Assembly: GCA_900323505.1 (NCBI GenBank)
Contig: OOIN01000002.1
Span: 1,860,001 to 1,924,000, forward strand
Direction of reading: 5' to 3'
DNA length: 64,000 nt
DNA from: Ustilago trichophora
Lineage: Eukaryota > Basidiomycota > Ustilaginomycetes > Ustilaginales > Ustilaginaceae
This document shows, in pieces, positions 30,763 through 39,498 of this stretch (position 1 is the stretch's first letter; every line of letters starts with the position of its first letter). The position numbers and the translations under genes were made by a program. Below the pieces are notes generated by a model. It was not told the DNA's origin. It worked only from the letters and a program-made list of their open reading frames with translations, and ran no database searches.

Positions 30763-33700
30763 ATGGTCATGCAGGAGCCCACTATCAATATGGACAAAGG
30801 GAAGCAGAGGGAGCGCGACCCCGAAATGTCGACGCAATCGGCAACCATCCGAAATACTTCTGATGCCGACGACGCAGGATGCTCCTCATCGCATGGACCG
30901 ATGGACATTCCTTCTCAAGCCGCATCTTCCAGGATTACACAGGCTGATGACTCTCGTCTGTCCCAGAGCCCTTCGTCTTCCAACGATCATGACCGCCGTC
31001 CATCTCACACCCGTGCCAAATCCTCGCTTGGCTCGGCCAACACGTTTGACTTCTTTGGCCCGAGCTCTCTAGCATCTAACACCACGGCTGCTACCAGCTT
31101 CCACTTTGGCTCTCCAGGCGAGAGTCCAAAGCATGCAACAGCCGCACGCACAGCCGAATCGATCAATGGCGAAGTGCGTAGCTCTCTCGACGACACAATC
31201 GATGCAGGGGCATCCCGTACTGCATCGGAAGAGCCCACCTCGAGCGCATTTCCGGATGAGACTACGGACACTGTCGCTGCGAGTTCCGATCCTACGCAAA
31301 TCTCCGGACGAGGAGAGCTGGATGAGAGAAGACTTGGCGCTCTCTCTGCGCCGATGCCTCCGCTTTATCACCAAGAGACGCTCCCAGGCTATGAAGAAGC
31401 GCCAGAATACACTCCACCTCTGTCACAGCCTTCTGGAAGCCACTCCCGCTCCAAGACTTCTGCCTTCCGCACTGCTGCTGCCAATCGATTCCTGTCCAGC
31501 CGTATCGCCAAAAAGCTCAACCTACCTCCAGCCCTTCAGAGTCGTCTGCAGGGCACACAGACTCCAGATGCACAGTCGACCTCGCAGCAAACTCTTTTGG
31601 CGACTGATCACATCAATGGCAGAATTCGGTTTGCGAGAAGCGATAGTGCACCAAATCTTACACAATCGCACGTGAGCCGTCGCATCGAGGTGCACAACTA
31701 TGCTGCTACCGCCTATATGGATGGAGCGAGGATGGGCCCTGCTCCCCGCCGTCCCAGGCCCACCTCGTCACGCCCTTCCACTGCGGGAGCTGAAACCGGA
31801 AGGCCTCAGCCGGATGCTGCATCCATTGCTCGACCATCAACGAGCACTGGTACCGCGGCGAGCAATCGAAGGCAGTTGGGCGCCTCGCCTCTGCTGCGGA
31901 CTGCCGTCTCTTCTGCAAGTTCGTCCAGGAGAAACAGTAGCGATTCGCGACCATCTAGCCGTGCCACAATCAGCTCGGCTCCAAATGGCGGCCTCTTCAC
32001 TTGCGGCTATTCCTCGAGTCGCGGCGGGGCAACGACCCCCACACGCCCTAGTCTCTCTCGCAAAGGTCGAAGTAGGAACGTCAGCTTGAGAAGCCTTGGC
32101 GACATCTTTTCACTCAACCGCGAACGAGATCGCTCACGCTCGGATAGCCCCGCCGAGCCCGCTGAGCAGCAACATGAGCAGCCAGCACAGGAGAGCAGGC
32201 AATCTTCGTCCGGTACCGTTCTGCGAGAAGTGGTCTCACCCATTTCTCAAGACTTGCTCATCTCTGCACGAGTCCACTTAGCCTCAAGTGCACGACCCAC
32301 ACGGATGAATGCGACCCACAGCAATCCGCAAGCCGGTGTCGACGCTGCCGCTCTGGGCAGTCCCGTCCTGATTTTGCCGCATCAAAGCCAAGAAAGGAAA
32401 CCTGATCCATTGCAAAAGCTACCGCGAGAGATTATCCTCAAGATCTTCACGAGTCTAGTAGATCTTCACATCGAGGAGCACAAGAGAGCCGTCAAAGATG
32501 GTGCATGGCGAGGCAAAAGGACCAACGAGACACGCTGGGTCGGCAAGGAGGCCGCAATGCGAGAACTTGCGCGTCTCAGCCGTGTATCGCGTGCTTGGCA
32601 AAGCTATGTTCTCGACGGTCAGCTCTGGCAGAAGCTTGAATTCTCAAAGTACCCTGATATGGCCGAAGAGACCATGATCAGCATTGCCAAGGCAGTCGGA
32701 CCCTTCGTTCATTGCCTAGACTTGCATGGGCTTGCAAGCTTGAGGTCTAGCGTCCTGGTGGCGCTGTCCAAAGCGCAGCGTCCTCGCCCATTGACAGGCA
32801 GGGAGCTTACCTCGTCTACTGGTCTAACTTGTGCGACTTGCCAGCTAGAGGAGCTTGACCTTCGAGGCTGCCACCAAATCTCGACAAGCGCCCTCAACAA
32901 GGTTCTTTCGCAATCCCCAAACTTGAGGGTATGCAAGCTCGGAAGCCTTCCATGCGTCGACAACACGACACTTTGTGTCCTCGCGGCGACAGCTACCAAG
33001 CTCGAATATCTAGACATTAGTCGTTGTCGTAGCGTGGACGGCGAAGGCATTCGTGCCATTTTTGCCATCCAAGAAAGCGAGACCAACATCTCAGCTTTCT
33101 CCAAAGAGCGCAACGTCGGCTCAGAATTCCGCGAGCTCCATGCATCTGGTGTCGCTGGGTTCGACAGTGCCACACTAGCACAGCTTGGCAGACACTGGCC
33201 AAACCTCGAAGTGCTGAACCTCAGCTATTGTAGTGATATCAACGATGCTGCCATCGCTGCCATGGTGAGCAGCGAAGGCGATGTAGTGAGCGAGAAGGGA
33301 AACTTTGTCACGCTCACACCACGTCAGGCCGGCAGCCAACAAGACGAGGAAGTCGTCCGCAGGAGCTTCCCCCACTTGAGAAAGCTCAACCTCTCGGCGT
33401 GCCGCGCATTGACGGACCGTGCTTGCGTGTCGTTGTCGCATGCTGTGCCCTTGCTGGAGGTACTAGAACTGGCCAACGTCGGGCCTGCACTCAAGGACAC
33501 TGGGCTGGTAAAGCTCTTTGCCACCACTCCTCAGCTACAGAAGCTGGACTTGGAGCGGGCGACGCAGATCACAGATGCAGTGCTCTCTGCTCTGACCCCT
33601 CCGGAGTCGCACGCAGAGGCTTTTGGACTAGCAGTGCCAGATAGGGACACACTGATGCACGCAACGAGGCCTCGAGGCTCGTTGCTCAACATGGCACGCC

Positions 33701-34596
33701 GATCTGCCAGCCGCCGAAGATACGCCAATCACTCGGCTTCAGCAGCGCAGGAGGATGCGCCACCTTCTTACGATGAAGACGCAGTAGCGGCATTGATCCC
33801 TGCGACTGGCACTCACTTGACCCATTTAATCTTGTCTTCAGCCAAGCACTTGACAGCTGAAGCATTGCTTTTGCTGATCAACAGATGCCCTTTCCTGCTG
33901 CATCTCGAGGTCGACGACACACACGCCGACAATGAAGTGGCGACGCAATTTGTCCAGCTTGCACGCTACCGCAAAGTACGAAACGCCTATCTCAGTTTGG
34001 TCGACTGCAGGTCATTCTCCCGCGATACATATTCACACCTGAGCCATGGCGATACTGTAGGCGGTGGTGTACGACCTCGCAGAGGCTCGCGTGGCTACGT
34101 ATTCCGGCAATTCAGCTATGATGATCCCGAGCCCTCCTTAGCCGCGACTGCGGCAAGCATGGTCTTGGCGGAGGGCACGGCCCAGTCTCGCGGCGAGCAA
34201 GCCAACAACACCATGGCCACCAGCCGCCGCTCCTCCATTGAAGGTCGCGACCGAGACAGAAGCCACGATGAGTGCAACGAGCTCAAGCCGGTAGTAAAGA
34301 GCTTCTGGGGCTGGCAGCTGGTAGATGCAAGGATGAAGCAGAAACGCAAAGCCGAGCAACGAGCGGCTGCCCATCGACGCCATGGAGGTCGAAGCAAGGT
34401 TACTAGCGTTGTAGCTATGGCTCTTGGCTTGCCTGCATCAACTGAAGGGGGATTGGAAACGGATCAGGTGAGGACGCTCAGAGGAGGCGGGCCCAGATGG
34501 CCTCGTGTACTGATTGGGCCTGATGCTGCTGAGCGGAATGGGAATGGAGAGGAAGAGGATGACGAGGATGATGCGCGGGGATGTACTGTCATGTAG
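30763..34596 (+). CDS. F-box / leucine-rich repeat protein with PPxY motifs and a C-terminal CaaX box
   Basis: A 1277-residue predicted substrate receptor of an SCF ubiquitin ligase. The first ~545 residues are Ser/Pro/Thr-rich and disordered, with a PPLY motif at 199-202. The F-box begins at about 549 (LQKLPREIILKIF) and continues, after a charged insertion, to WQKLEF near 626. Leucine-rich repeats of the cysteine-containing Amn1/FBXL type follow to about 1080 (LEELDLRGCHQIS, LEYLDISRCRSV, LEVLNLSYCSDIN, LRKLNLSACRALTD), interrupted by a loop holding PPSY at 1000-1003. A basic patch (MKQKRKAEQRAAAHRRH) and an acidic stretch precede the end, RGCTVM. CTVM fits a farnesylation CaaX box. Relatives in fungi include Grr1/Pof2-like proteins; I cannot assign a specific orthologue. 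Single exon. Confidence 0.88.
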   Translation: MVMQEPTINMDKGKQRERDPEMSTQSATIRNTSDADDAGCSSSHGPMDIPSQAASSRITQADDSRLSQSPSSSNDHDRRPSHTRAKSSLGSANTFDFFGPSSLASNTTAATSFHFGSPGESPKHATAARTAESINGEVRSSLDDTIDAGASRTASEEPTSSAFPDETTDTVAASSDPTQISGRGELDERRLGALSAPMPPLYHQETLPGYEEAPEYTPPLSQPSGSHSRSKTSAFRTAAANRFLSSRIAKKLNLPPALQSRLQGTQTPDAQSTSQQTLLATDHINGRIRFARSDSAPNLTQSHVSRRIEVHNYAATAYMDGARMGPAPRRPRPTSSRPSTAGAETGRPQPDAASIARPSTSTGTAASNRRQLGASPLLRTAVSSASSSRRNSSDSRPSSRATISSAPNGGLFTCGYSSSRGGATTPTRPSLSRKGRSRNVSLRSLGDIFSLNRERDRSRSDSPAEPAEQQHEQPAQESRQSSSGTVLREVVSPISQDLLISARVHLASSARPTRMNATHSNPQAGVDAAALGSPVLILPHQSQERKPDPLQKLPREIILKIFTSLVDLHIEEHKRAVKDGAWRGKRTNETRWVGKEAAMRELARLSRVSRAWQSYVLDGQLWQKLEFSKYPDMAEETMISIAKAVGPFVHCLDLHGLASLRSSVLVALSKAQRPRPLTGRELTSSTGLTCATCQLEELDLRGCHQISTSALNKVLSQSPNLRVCKLGSLPCVDNTTLCVLAATATKLEYLDISRCRSVDGEGIRAIFAIQESETNISAFSKERNVGSEFRELHASGVAGFDSATLAQLGRHWPNLEVLNLSYCSDINDAAIAAMVSSEGDVVSEKGNFVTLTPRQAGSQQDEEVVRRSFPHLRKLNLSACRALTDRACVSLSHAVPLLEVLELANVGPALKDTGLVKLFATTPQLQKLDLERATQITDAVLSALTPPESHAEAFGLAVPDRDTLMHATRPRGSLLNMARRSASRRRYANHSASAAQEDAPPSYDEDAVAALIPATGTHLTHLILSSAKHLTAEALLLLINRCPFLLHLEVDDTHADNEVATQFVQLARYRKVRNAYLSLVDCRSFSRDTYSHLSHGDTVGGGVRPRRGSRGYVFRQFSYDDPEPSLAATAASMVLAEGTAQSRGEQANNTMATSRRSSIEGRDRDRSHDECNELKPVVKSFWGWQLVDARMKQKRKAEQRAAAHRRHGGRSKVTSVVAMALGLPASTEGGLETDQVRTLRGGGPRWPRVLIGPDAAERNGNGEEEDDEDDARGCTVM

Positions 34597-34977
34597 CTTT
34601 CCACACGTTCAGTCACGCAAAACTTCTTCCATCATGAAACCAGTCTACGTGCTTAATTTGACAAGTTGATCGTCTGCAACCTAGTTGGTGTAACCGGGAC
34701 GTTGGCAGAGGAAGGAGCTGTCGTTCAAATGTGCGTGTGGACAAACATCACCGATTACGAAGAGCCAAAATCGCAATCGGCGACCTAATTTTTGATGTGG
34801 AGTAAAAATAAGTCCACGGGGAAAAGCGAGCCTCCGAAGCGGTGGCCCAAGCTCCTGCAACACCGTTGCCGTTCCGTTAAGATGACACACCTCTGGCAGT
34901 ACGAAGCTGTCGTGTGCCAACTATACCTTCCATTCACCTCACCATCACCAACACATATCTCAATCTCTCTCTTTCAT
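34597..34977. other. F-box 3' flank and glyoxalase II leader
   Basis: About 380 bp between tandem genes. The last 80 bp are CT/CA-rich, typical of a fungal transcription start region. In-frame ATGs at 34795 and 34882 could in principle extend the next protein. Confidence 0.5.
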
Positions 34978-35907
34978 ATGAGCCTCCTCTCCAGTCGACT
35001 ATCTACAAGCGGACGATTGACACACAGCATCTCGCGTATCAACTCCAACAATTTTTGCACTTCATCCATCACCCGTTTCGCCAAGATGAAGATCCATCCG
35101 GTGCCCGTACGAGACGACAACTATGCCTACATTTTGCAATCCTCCATTGATGGCAGTGCACTTTTTGTGGATCCATACGATGTACCTGCGGTGAAGAAAG
35201 CTGCTTCTGCACTTGGAATCAAGGACAGTCAAGTGGTGGGACTGTTAACCACTCATCATCATCACGATCACTCTGGAGGGAATGAAGCTTTTACAAGCGC
35301 TTATCCTGGTCGACCCATCCTTGGCGGTAGTGACCAAATTCCTGCCCTCACCAGAAAGGTGGCTGATGGCGATGAGGTGAATGACCTGTTGAAAGGTGTA
35401 CAGATCAAATGTCTCGCCACGCCATGCCATACTCAGGATCACATCTGTTACTTTGTCACCGACACAGCAAACCAACAGGCCAAAGGAGTGTTCACAGGAG
35501 ATACACTCTTTATCTCCGGATGTGGAAGATTCTTCGAAGGCAAACCGGAAGAAATGCTAGCAGCAATGGATAAACTTTCCTCCCTCCCAGATGAAACCCT
35601 GGTCTATTGCGGTCACGAATACACCAAATCCAACGTAGCTTTCTCCGCCGCAATCCTGCCCGAATCAGAAGACGCCATCAGCAAGCTCGTACGGGATTTG
35701 AAAGAAGCTAAAAATGGTGGTGTCACAACCGGAATTTATACAATCAAGGATGAACGTAAGCACAATCCTTTCATGCGTTGTCGTGATGAGGTGGTTCAAA
35801 AAGCTGCCGCGAAACATGGCGGAAAAGAGCAAAATTCAGATCCTGTAACGATCATGGCTCTCCTAAGGGAGTTGAAGAACGGTGGTCAGGTTAAAGCAAA
35901 CATCTAA
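34978..35907 (+). CDS. GLO2: Hydroxyacylglutathione hydrolase (glyoxalase II), probably dual targeted
   Basis: It hydrolyses S-lactoylglutathione to lactate and glutathione, the second step of methylglyoxal detoxification. From the chosen ATG the protein has 309 residues. The metallo-beta-lactamase motif THHHHDHSGG gives ligands H93, H95, D97 and H98. Further ligands are in ATPCHTQDHICYF and FTGDTLFISGCGRFFEG, and CGHEYT plus the C-terminal HNPFMRCR are family signatures. Residues 1-36 (MSLLSSRLSTSGRL...) are Ser/Arg-rich without acids and resemble a mitochondrial presequence. A second ATG at 35086 (MKIHPVPVRDDNYAY) aligns with the cytosolic start of other glyoxalases II. Both forms may be made from one gene, as known for human HAGH. 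It converges on the AT-hook gene. Confidence 0.93.
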   Translation: MSLLSSRLSTSGRLTHSISRINSNNFCTSSITRFAKMKIHPVPVRDDNYAYILQSSIDGSALFVDPYDVPAVKKAASALGIKDSQVVGLLTTHHHHDHSGGNEAFTSAYPGRPILGGSDQIPALTRKVADGDEVNDLLKGVQIKCLATPCHTQDHICYFVTDTANQQAKGVFTGDTLFISGCGRFFEGKPEEMLAAMDKLSSLPDETLVYCGHEYTKSNVAFSAAILPESEDAISKLVRDLKEAKNGGVTTGIYTIKDERKHNPFMRCRDEVVQKAAAKHGGKEQNSDPVTIMALLRELKNGGQVKANI

Positions 35908-36139
35908 CTTTTCGCAGTGCAATCAATCGTGCATGCTCACTTCTTTCACCGCTGTCCGAGACGTGTACCTTCAAACGAGTGTGCCTTTAAGCGAGTGTGC
36001 CTTCAGAAGAGAGCACCATGAGAAGACAGTGACTTTAAAAGTGTGCTTCAGAGATAAGTCATCTCCTTTGGCCACAGACCGAGACAGTGCGTGCTGAACA
36101 AGTTGAAAGCGTTCAGATTGAAGTTCAAAATGTGAGGTC

Positions 36140-38425
36140 CTATGCAAGTGGTAGATCTGTTAGCCCGAGCAAGCGATAAACGTGCAAGTTGCGACGTAAA
36201 AACAGTGGAGACTTTCTCCACGTTTCGGTATTTGGCTCAACCTTGACCTCAGTAAGAGCTTCATCCTTCATCCTGACGCGCACTGCAGGGCTCAACGAAG
36301 GCGTGTTTGGCTCAGCCTTGACTACGGCTCGTGGTGGGGAGAATAGCCCTCGCTGAGCTGCTGGCGACTCTGGTTCGAGTTTGACCTTCACCCTATCCTG
36401 ACCTCCCGCGTTGGGTGGTGATCTTGGCGGTGGCGTGGAGGCTGGTTGTGGGGCAAATGACACCCTCCTCTTCTGTGGACCCTGCCCAACCCTGTTCGTA
36501 TTGAAATTCTTGCCATGCAAGTGCGCAGAGCGAGCCCAAACAGCCCATAGCCGCCGCACATCCAACGGCGTCGGTCTGTGCGACTTTAGCAGATATTTCG
36601 CTAGCTTTGCCGCCCTGTGCTTGCGCTCCACATACCCTCTTCTATCCTTATCCGTTTCGAAGCGTTGTTCCGCCGCAGCGGCTACTTTTGCGAGATACCG
36701 AACGAGGCGAGGGACACAAATGCGGGGATGGGGTGTGTGTACGGTGGTGTGCAATGTTTTGCGCAGGGCGACATATTGTCGTCGTTTCTCTCGTGAGAAG
36801 AGACCGGCTGGATCGGTCTGACTCGCAGTTCCGGAAGGAGAAGGAGGCAAGGCGGCCTCGGTTGGTGCAGATGTTATGGCAGCAGTGTTGGGGCTGTGAG
36901 CCCAGCTAGAGCTTAAAAAGGTCCATCGAGCCCATTGCCTCGTATCGCTGGTAGGGGAGATCGCTGCGGGTGGTTCAGGATCTGCTCGTGGGTCAGCTTT
37001 GGCGATAGCGCGACGTGCAAGCCACCTCAGCCGCCGAGTGGCGTGAACAAACAGCGTATGCGTTTCCATCTTGTATGGTAGACCAGCATCTTCTCCCAGC
37101 GGCAAACACTCATCTGTAGCTGATGTGGGGAGTGCTACTTCCGGAGCCTCAGTCTTGAGCACGCCCGGATAAAAGAGGCCATGAGTGCGAGGACGGCCAC
37201 GCTTCCTTGGGATACGCACACCGTTTTCATCAAATAGTGGTATCCACCTCTTTTTTCTGCGCTTTGGCTTTTCGATCAGCAGCTTTTCTCTACGGGCGAC
37301 CTTGACGCTTTGAAGATATTGCTTGGCTTGCGCAGTTGGGGAGGTGTTTGCTGACGTTGCAGAAACTTTCTCGCCTACCCGTCTGAGCATCGTCTCGATC
37401 AGTTTCTGATGATCAGGTCCTAGTGACAGGAATTTCTTCGGCTTTGCCGATTCCACAGGACGTGAAACTGTCTCGTGTGGTCTGCTGGTGGGTAAGGCAG
37501 ACGTTGAAGCTCGGTGCTGCTCCTGTGATTCGGGCCTTGCTCTGATTGTGCCCTGTTGCGCGTCCTCTTGACGCAACATTGGATTCTGAGAGGTTGGTGT
37601 CGCCGGCGCACCGTGCTGAAGGGTATATTGCTGCTGCGCCCATGCGGCAGTTGGCAGAGTAGTGATAGTTGGCTGCATCTGTTGCGGGTGAGAGGCGAAA
37701 AACTGAGGCTGAGAGAAGGTGACCGAGGCGCTGAACCCCGGATATGCCACTGTGGGCATCAAGCCTGCCGACATGATGGGCTGAGTCCATGTCATAGCCT
37801 GACCCGGCATCGATGACAGGCCTCCTGGAGTCACAAGCGGGCCCGATGATACCTGGTATGGCGGCTGGGCATGAGGGTAAGGGTAGTATGCCAGCCCTCC
37901 AGCTTGGGGTATGCTGCTGCTTGTATGCGGTACACTAGCCGTCGGAATCATCGGGCTGCGAATGCTTCCGTCCGAAGAATGAGCTTCTCTTTCGACATGT
38001 GAATGCGCGCGCACTTTGCCCTTGGCATCTAACGGAGCAGCACTATGCCGGGCTAACGCCTCCAATCCTGAATGCGAAGCTCGCGGCTTTGCTAGCCGCT
38101 CGCGCGGGGCTGGCTGCGCTGGAGCAGATCGCCAATTCTTGGCACCTAGCGAAGCTTTGCTTCCGAAAGTTTGCTTCGACGATGTACGGGGTGCAGCAGT
38201 TTCGCGAAGTCTTTGTTGCCGTTCGTGCTTGTTGGATGTAGATGGGCCGGCCGATCCTTTTCGAGAGCTCCCGGCAGCTGTATGCGTTGCCTTCGAAGAA
38301 CCTGTGAGCGGCTTGGAGCCAGACGAGATGCTCTTCTGTGCGTCAACTTCAGGGTTCATTGAAGCAGAGGAGAAGAGCCTCTTATAGGCCTTCTCAAAGG
38401 CGTCGTCGACGTCGCGAGCGCTCAT
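36140..38425 (-). CDS. AT-hook protein of unknown function
   Basis: A 761-residue open frame from ATG to TAG. I do not recognise a family. The N-terminus (MSARDVDDAFEKAYKRLF) could be a short helix. A Ser/Ala/Lys-rich segment follows, then a Pro/Gln/Met-rich region (about 160-290). The centre has a basic block (KPKRRKKRW) followed by RIPRKRGRPRTHG at about residue 405-417, a good AT-hook core (RGRP). Further on, RRLRWLARRAI (about 465) and two more Arg/Lys-rich segments suggest helices. The C-terminal part has several VKVEPE/VKAEP-like repeats that resemble SUMO consensus sites (psi-K-x-E). This suggests a nuclear DNA-binding or chromatin protein, but that is inference. Confidence 0.7.
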   Translation of the reverse strand: MSARDVDDAFEKAYKRLFSSASMNPEVDAQKSISSGSKPLTGSSKATHTAAGSSRKGSAGPSTSNKHERQQRLRETAAPRTSSKQTFGSKASLGAKNWRSAPAQPAPRERLAKPRASHSGLEALARHSAAPLDAKGKVRAHSHVEREAHSSDGSIRSPMIPTASVPHTSSSIPQAGGLAYYPYPHAQPPYQVSSGPLVTPGGLSSMPGQAMTWTQPIMSAGLMPTVAYPGFSASVTFSQPQFFASHPQQMQPTITTLPTAAWAQQQYTLQHGAPATPTSQNPMLRQEDAQQGTIRARPESQEQHRASTSALPTSRPHETVSRPVESAKPKKFLSLGPDHQKLIETMLRRVGEKVSATSANTSPTAQAKQYLQSVKVARREKLLIEKPKRRKKRWIPLFDENGVRIPRKRGRPRTHGLFYPGVLKTEAPEVALPTSATDECLPLGEDAGLPYKMETHTLFVHATRRLRWLARRAIAKADPRADPEPPAAISPTSDTRQWARWTFLSSSWAHSPNTAAITSAPTEAALPPSPSGTASQTDPAGLFSREKRRQYVALRKTLHTTVHTPHPRICVPRLVRYLAKVAAAAEQRFETDKDRRGYVERKHRAAKLAKYLLKSHRPTPLDVRRLWAVWARSAHLHGKNFNTNRVGQGPQKRRVSFAPQPASTPPPRSPPNAGGQDRVKVKLEPESPAAQRGLFSPPRAVVKAEPNTPSLSPAVRVRMKDEALTEVKVEPNTETWRKSPLFLRRNLHVYRLLGLTDLPLA

Positions 38426-39498
38426 GATGTTGCCTTGGATGGGGTGCTGACTTGGGTCTCCGATTTCATTCTGTGGCTTATCGTTATCGCAAAGGAAGCA
38501 AATCGAGAAGATTCTTTCAGGATGATATCGGTGCCATTATGGTGGTGATAGCTTTGGAAGCAGTGGGTGAATGCCGGTGGCGTAGCTAGACCTGTGCTAT
38601 CTTGAAGATAGAAGAAGTGTTGCTCTTTTGCAAGCTCAATTTCGGGCAAAGCCAAAAATCTTAAGGCAGCAACGCGCTTTGTCGCGAGCTAAGAGCTGCA
38701 GATTCAGACCCTGAAGCTTCAGTTCCCGGTTCGCGACGCGCGCAGTTTGGCTCAACTCTTGCTTTTAACACGCCCAGCCTCACCTATTCACATTCAACGC
38801 CTGCTGGCGGAGTCGTTCTCTCAAAACTGTAATGAACTGTGTCCATGGCTCATGCCTTGTACTTGTGTGACATGCTACCACCTTGCTCACCAGCCAAAAT
38901 CCAGAAAGTGTTCTAGGCAGGCCGATTCGCTGTCACGACGCTCAATCGACTCATCCATAGAACGTAAAATCACAAACGAAGCTACAATATTGGAGACATG
39001 ATAGTGTATGAGATTGCTGCGGACTCTTTGTGAGCCTTCTGATGCTGCGATATGGGTGTGTGATGATTCTTTTTTGGAAGAATAGGAAGACGAGCCACTC
39101 GAAGGGAATGACAAGGGGAAAAAAGATGCGGAGACAAAGTCTGCGGGAACAGACTTCGTCCTTGGCCGTCGGTAATAGAGCACCGATCGACCTTTTTGAT
39201 CGTGAAAGGTTTGTGCTAAGCAGAACAAACTGACGAAAGGAGGGGGGATAGGAAAGAGGGGTAACGTCACTGAAAGAAAATCTTGGCTCCACAGATCAAT
39301 GCCACCGAGACACCTTCCACCAACGGTTTGAACAGACGCGACTCTGTTCAGACAGCTTGGATGCAACTGGTCCACGACTCTTCATGGGCGCATGAAGAAA
39401 AAGTACAAAAGGAATCCCGAAAAGGTTGCGGCCGTACAAAGAGACGTGGTGCACAGCGGCGCTGCCGGACTTCTCGCGCACATGCTGCTGAAAACCGT
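38426..39498. other. Upstream region of the AT-hook gene and 3' flank of RPS5
   Basis: About 1.07 kb between two minus-strand genes. No domain-bearing frame is visible. It should contain the AT-hook promoter on its left side and the RPS5 3' UTR on its right. Confidence 0.5.

Noticed and set aside
34792..34977. N-terminal extension of glyoxalase II by 62 residues
   Set aside because: The upstream sequence looks like a CT/CA-rich leader, and the shorter form starts with a proper presequence; kept only as an alternative.
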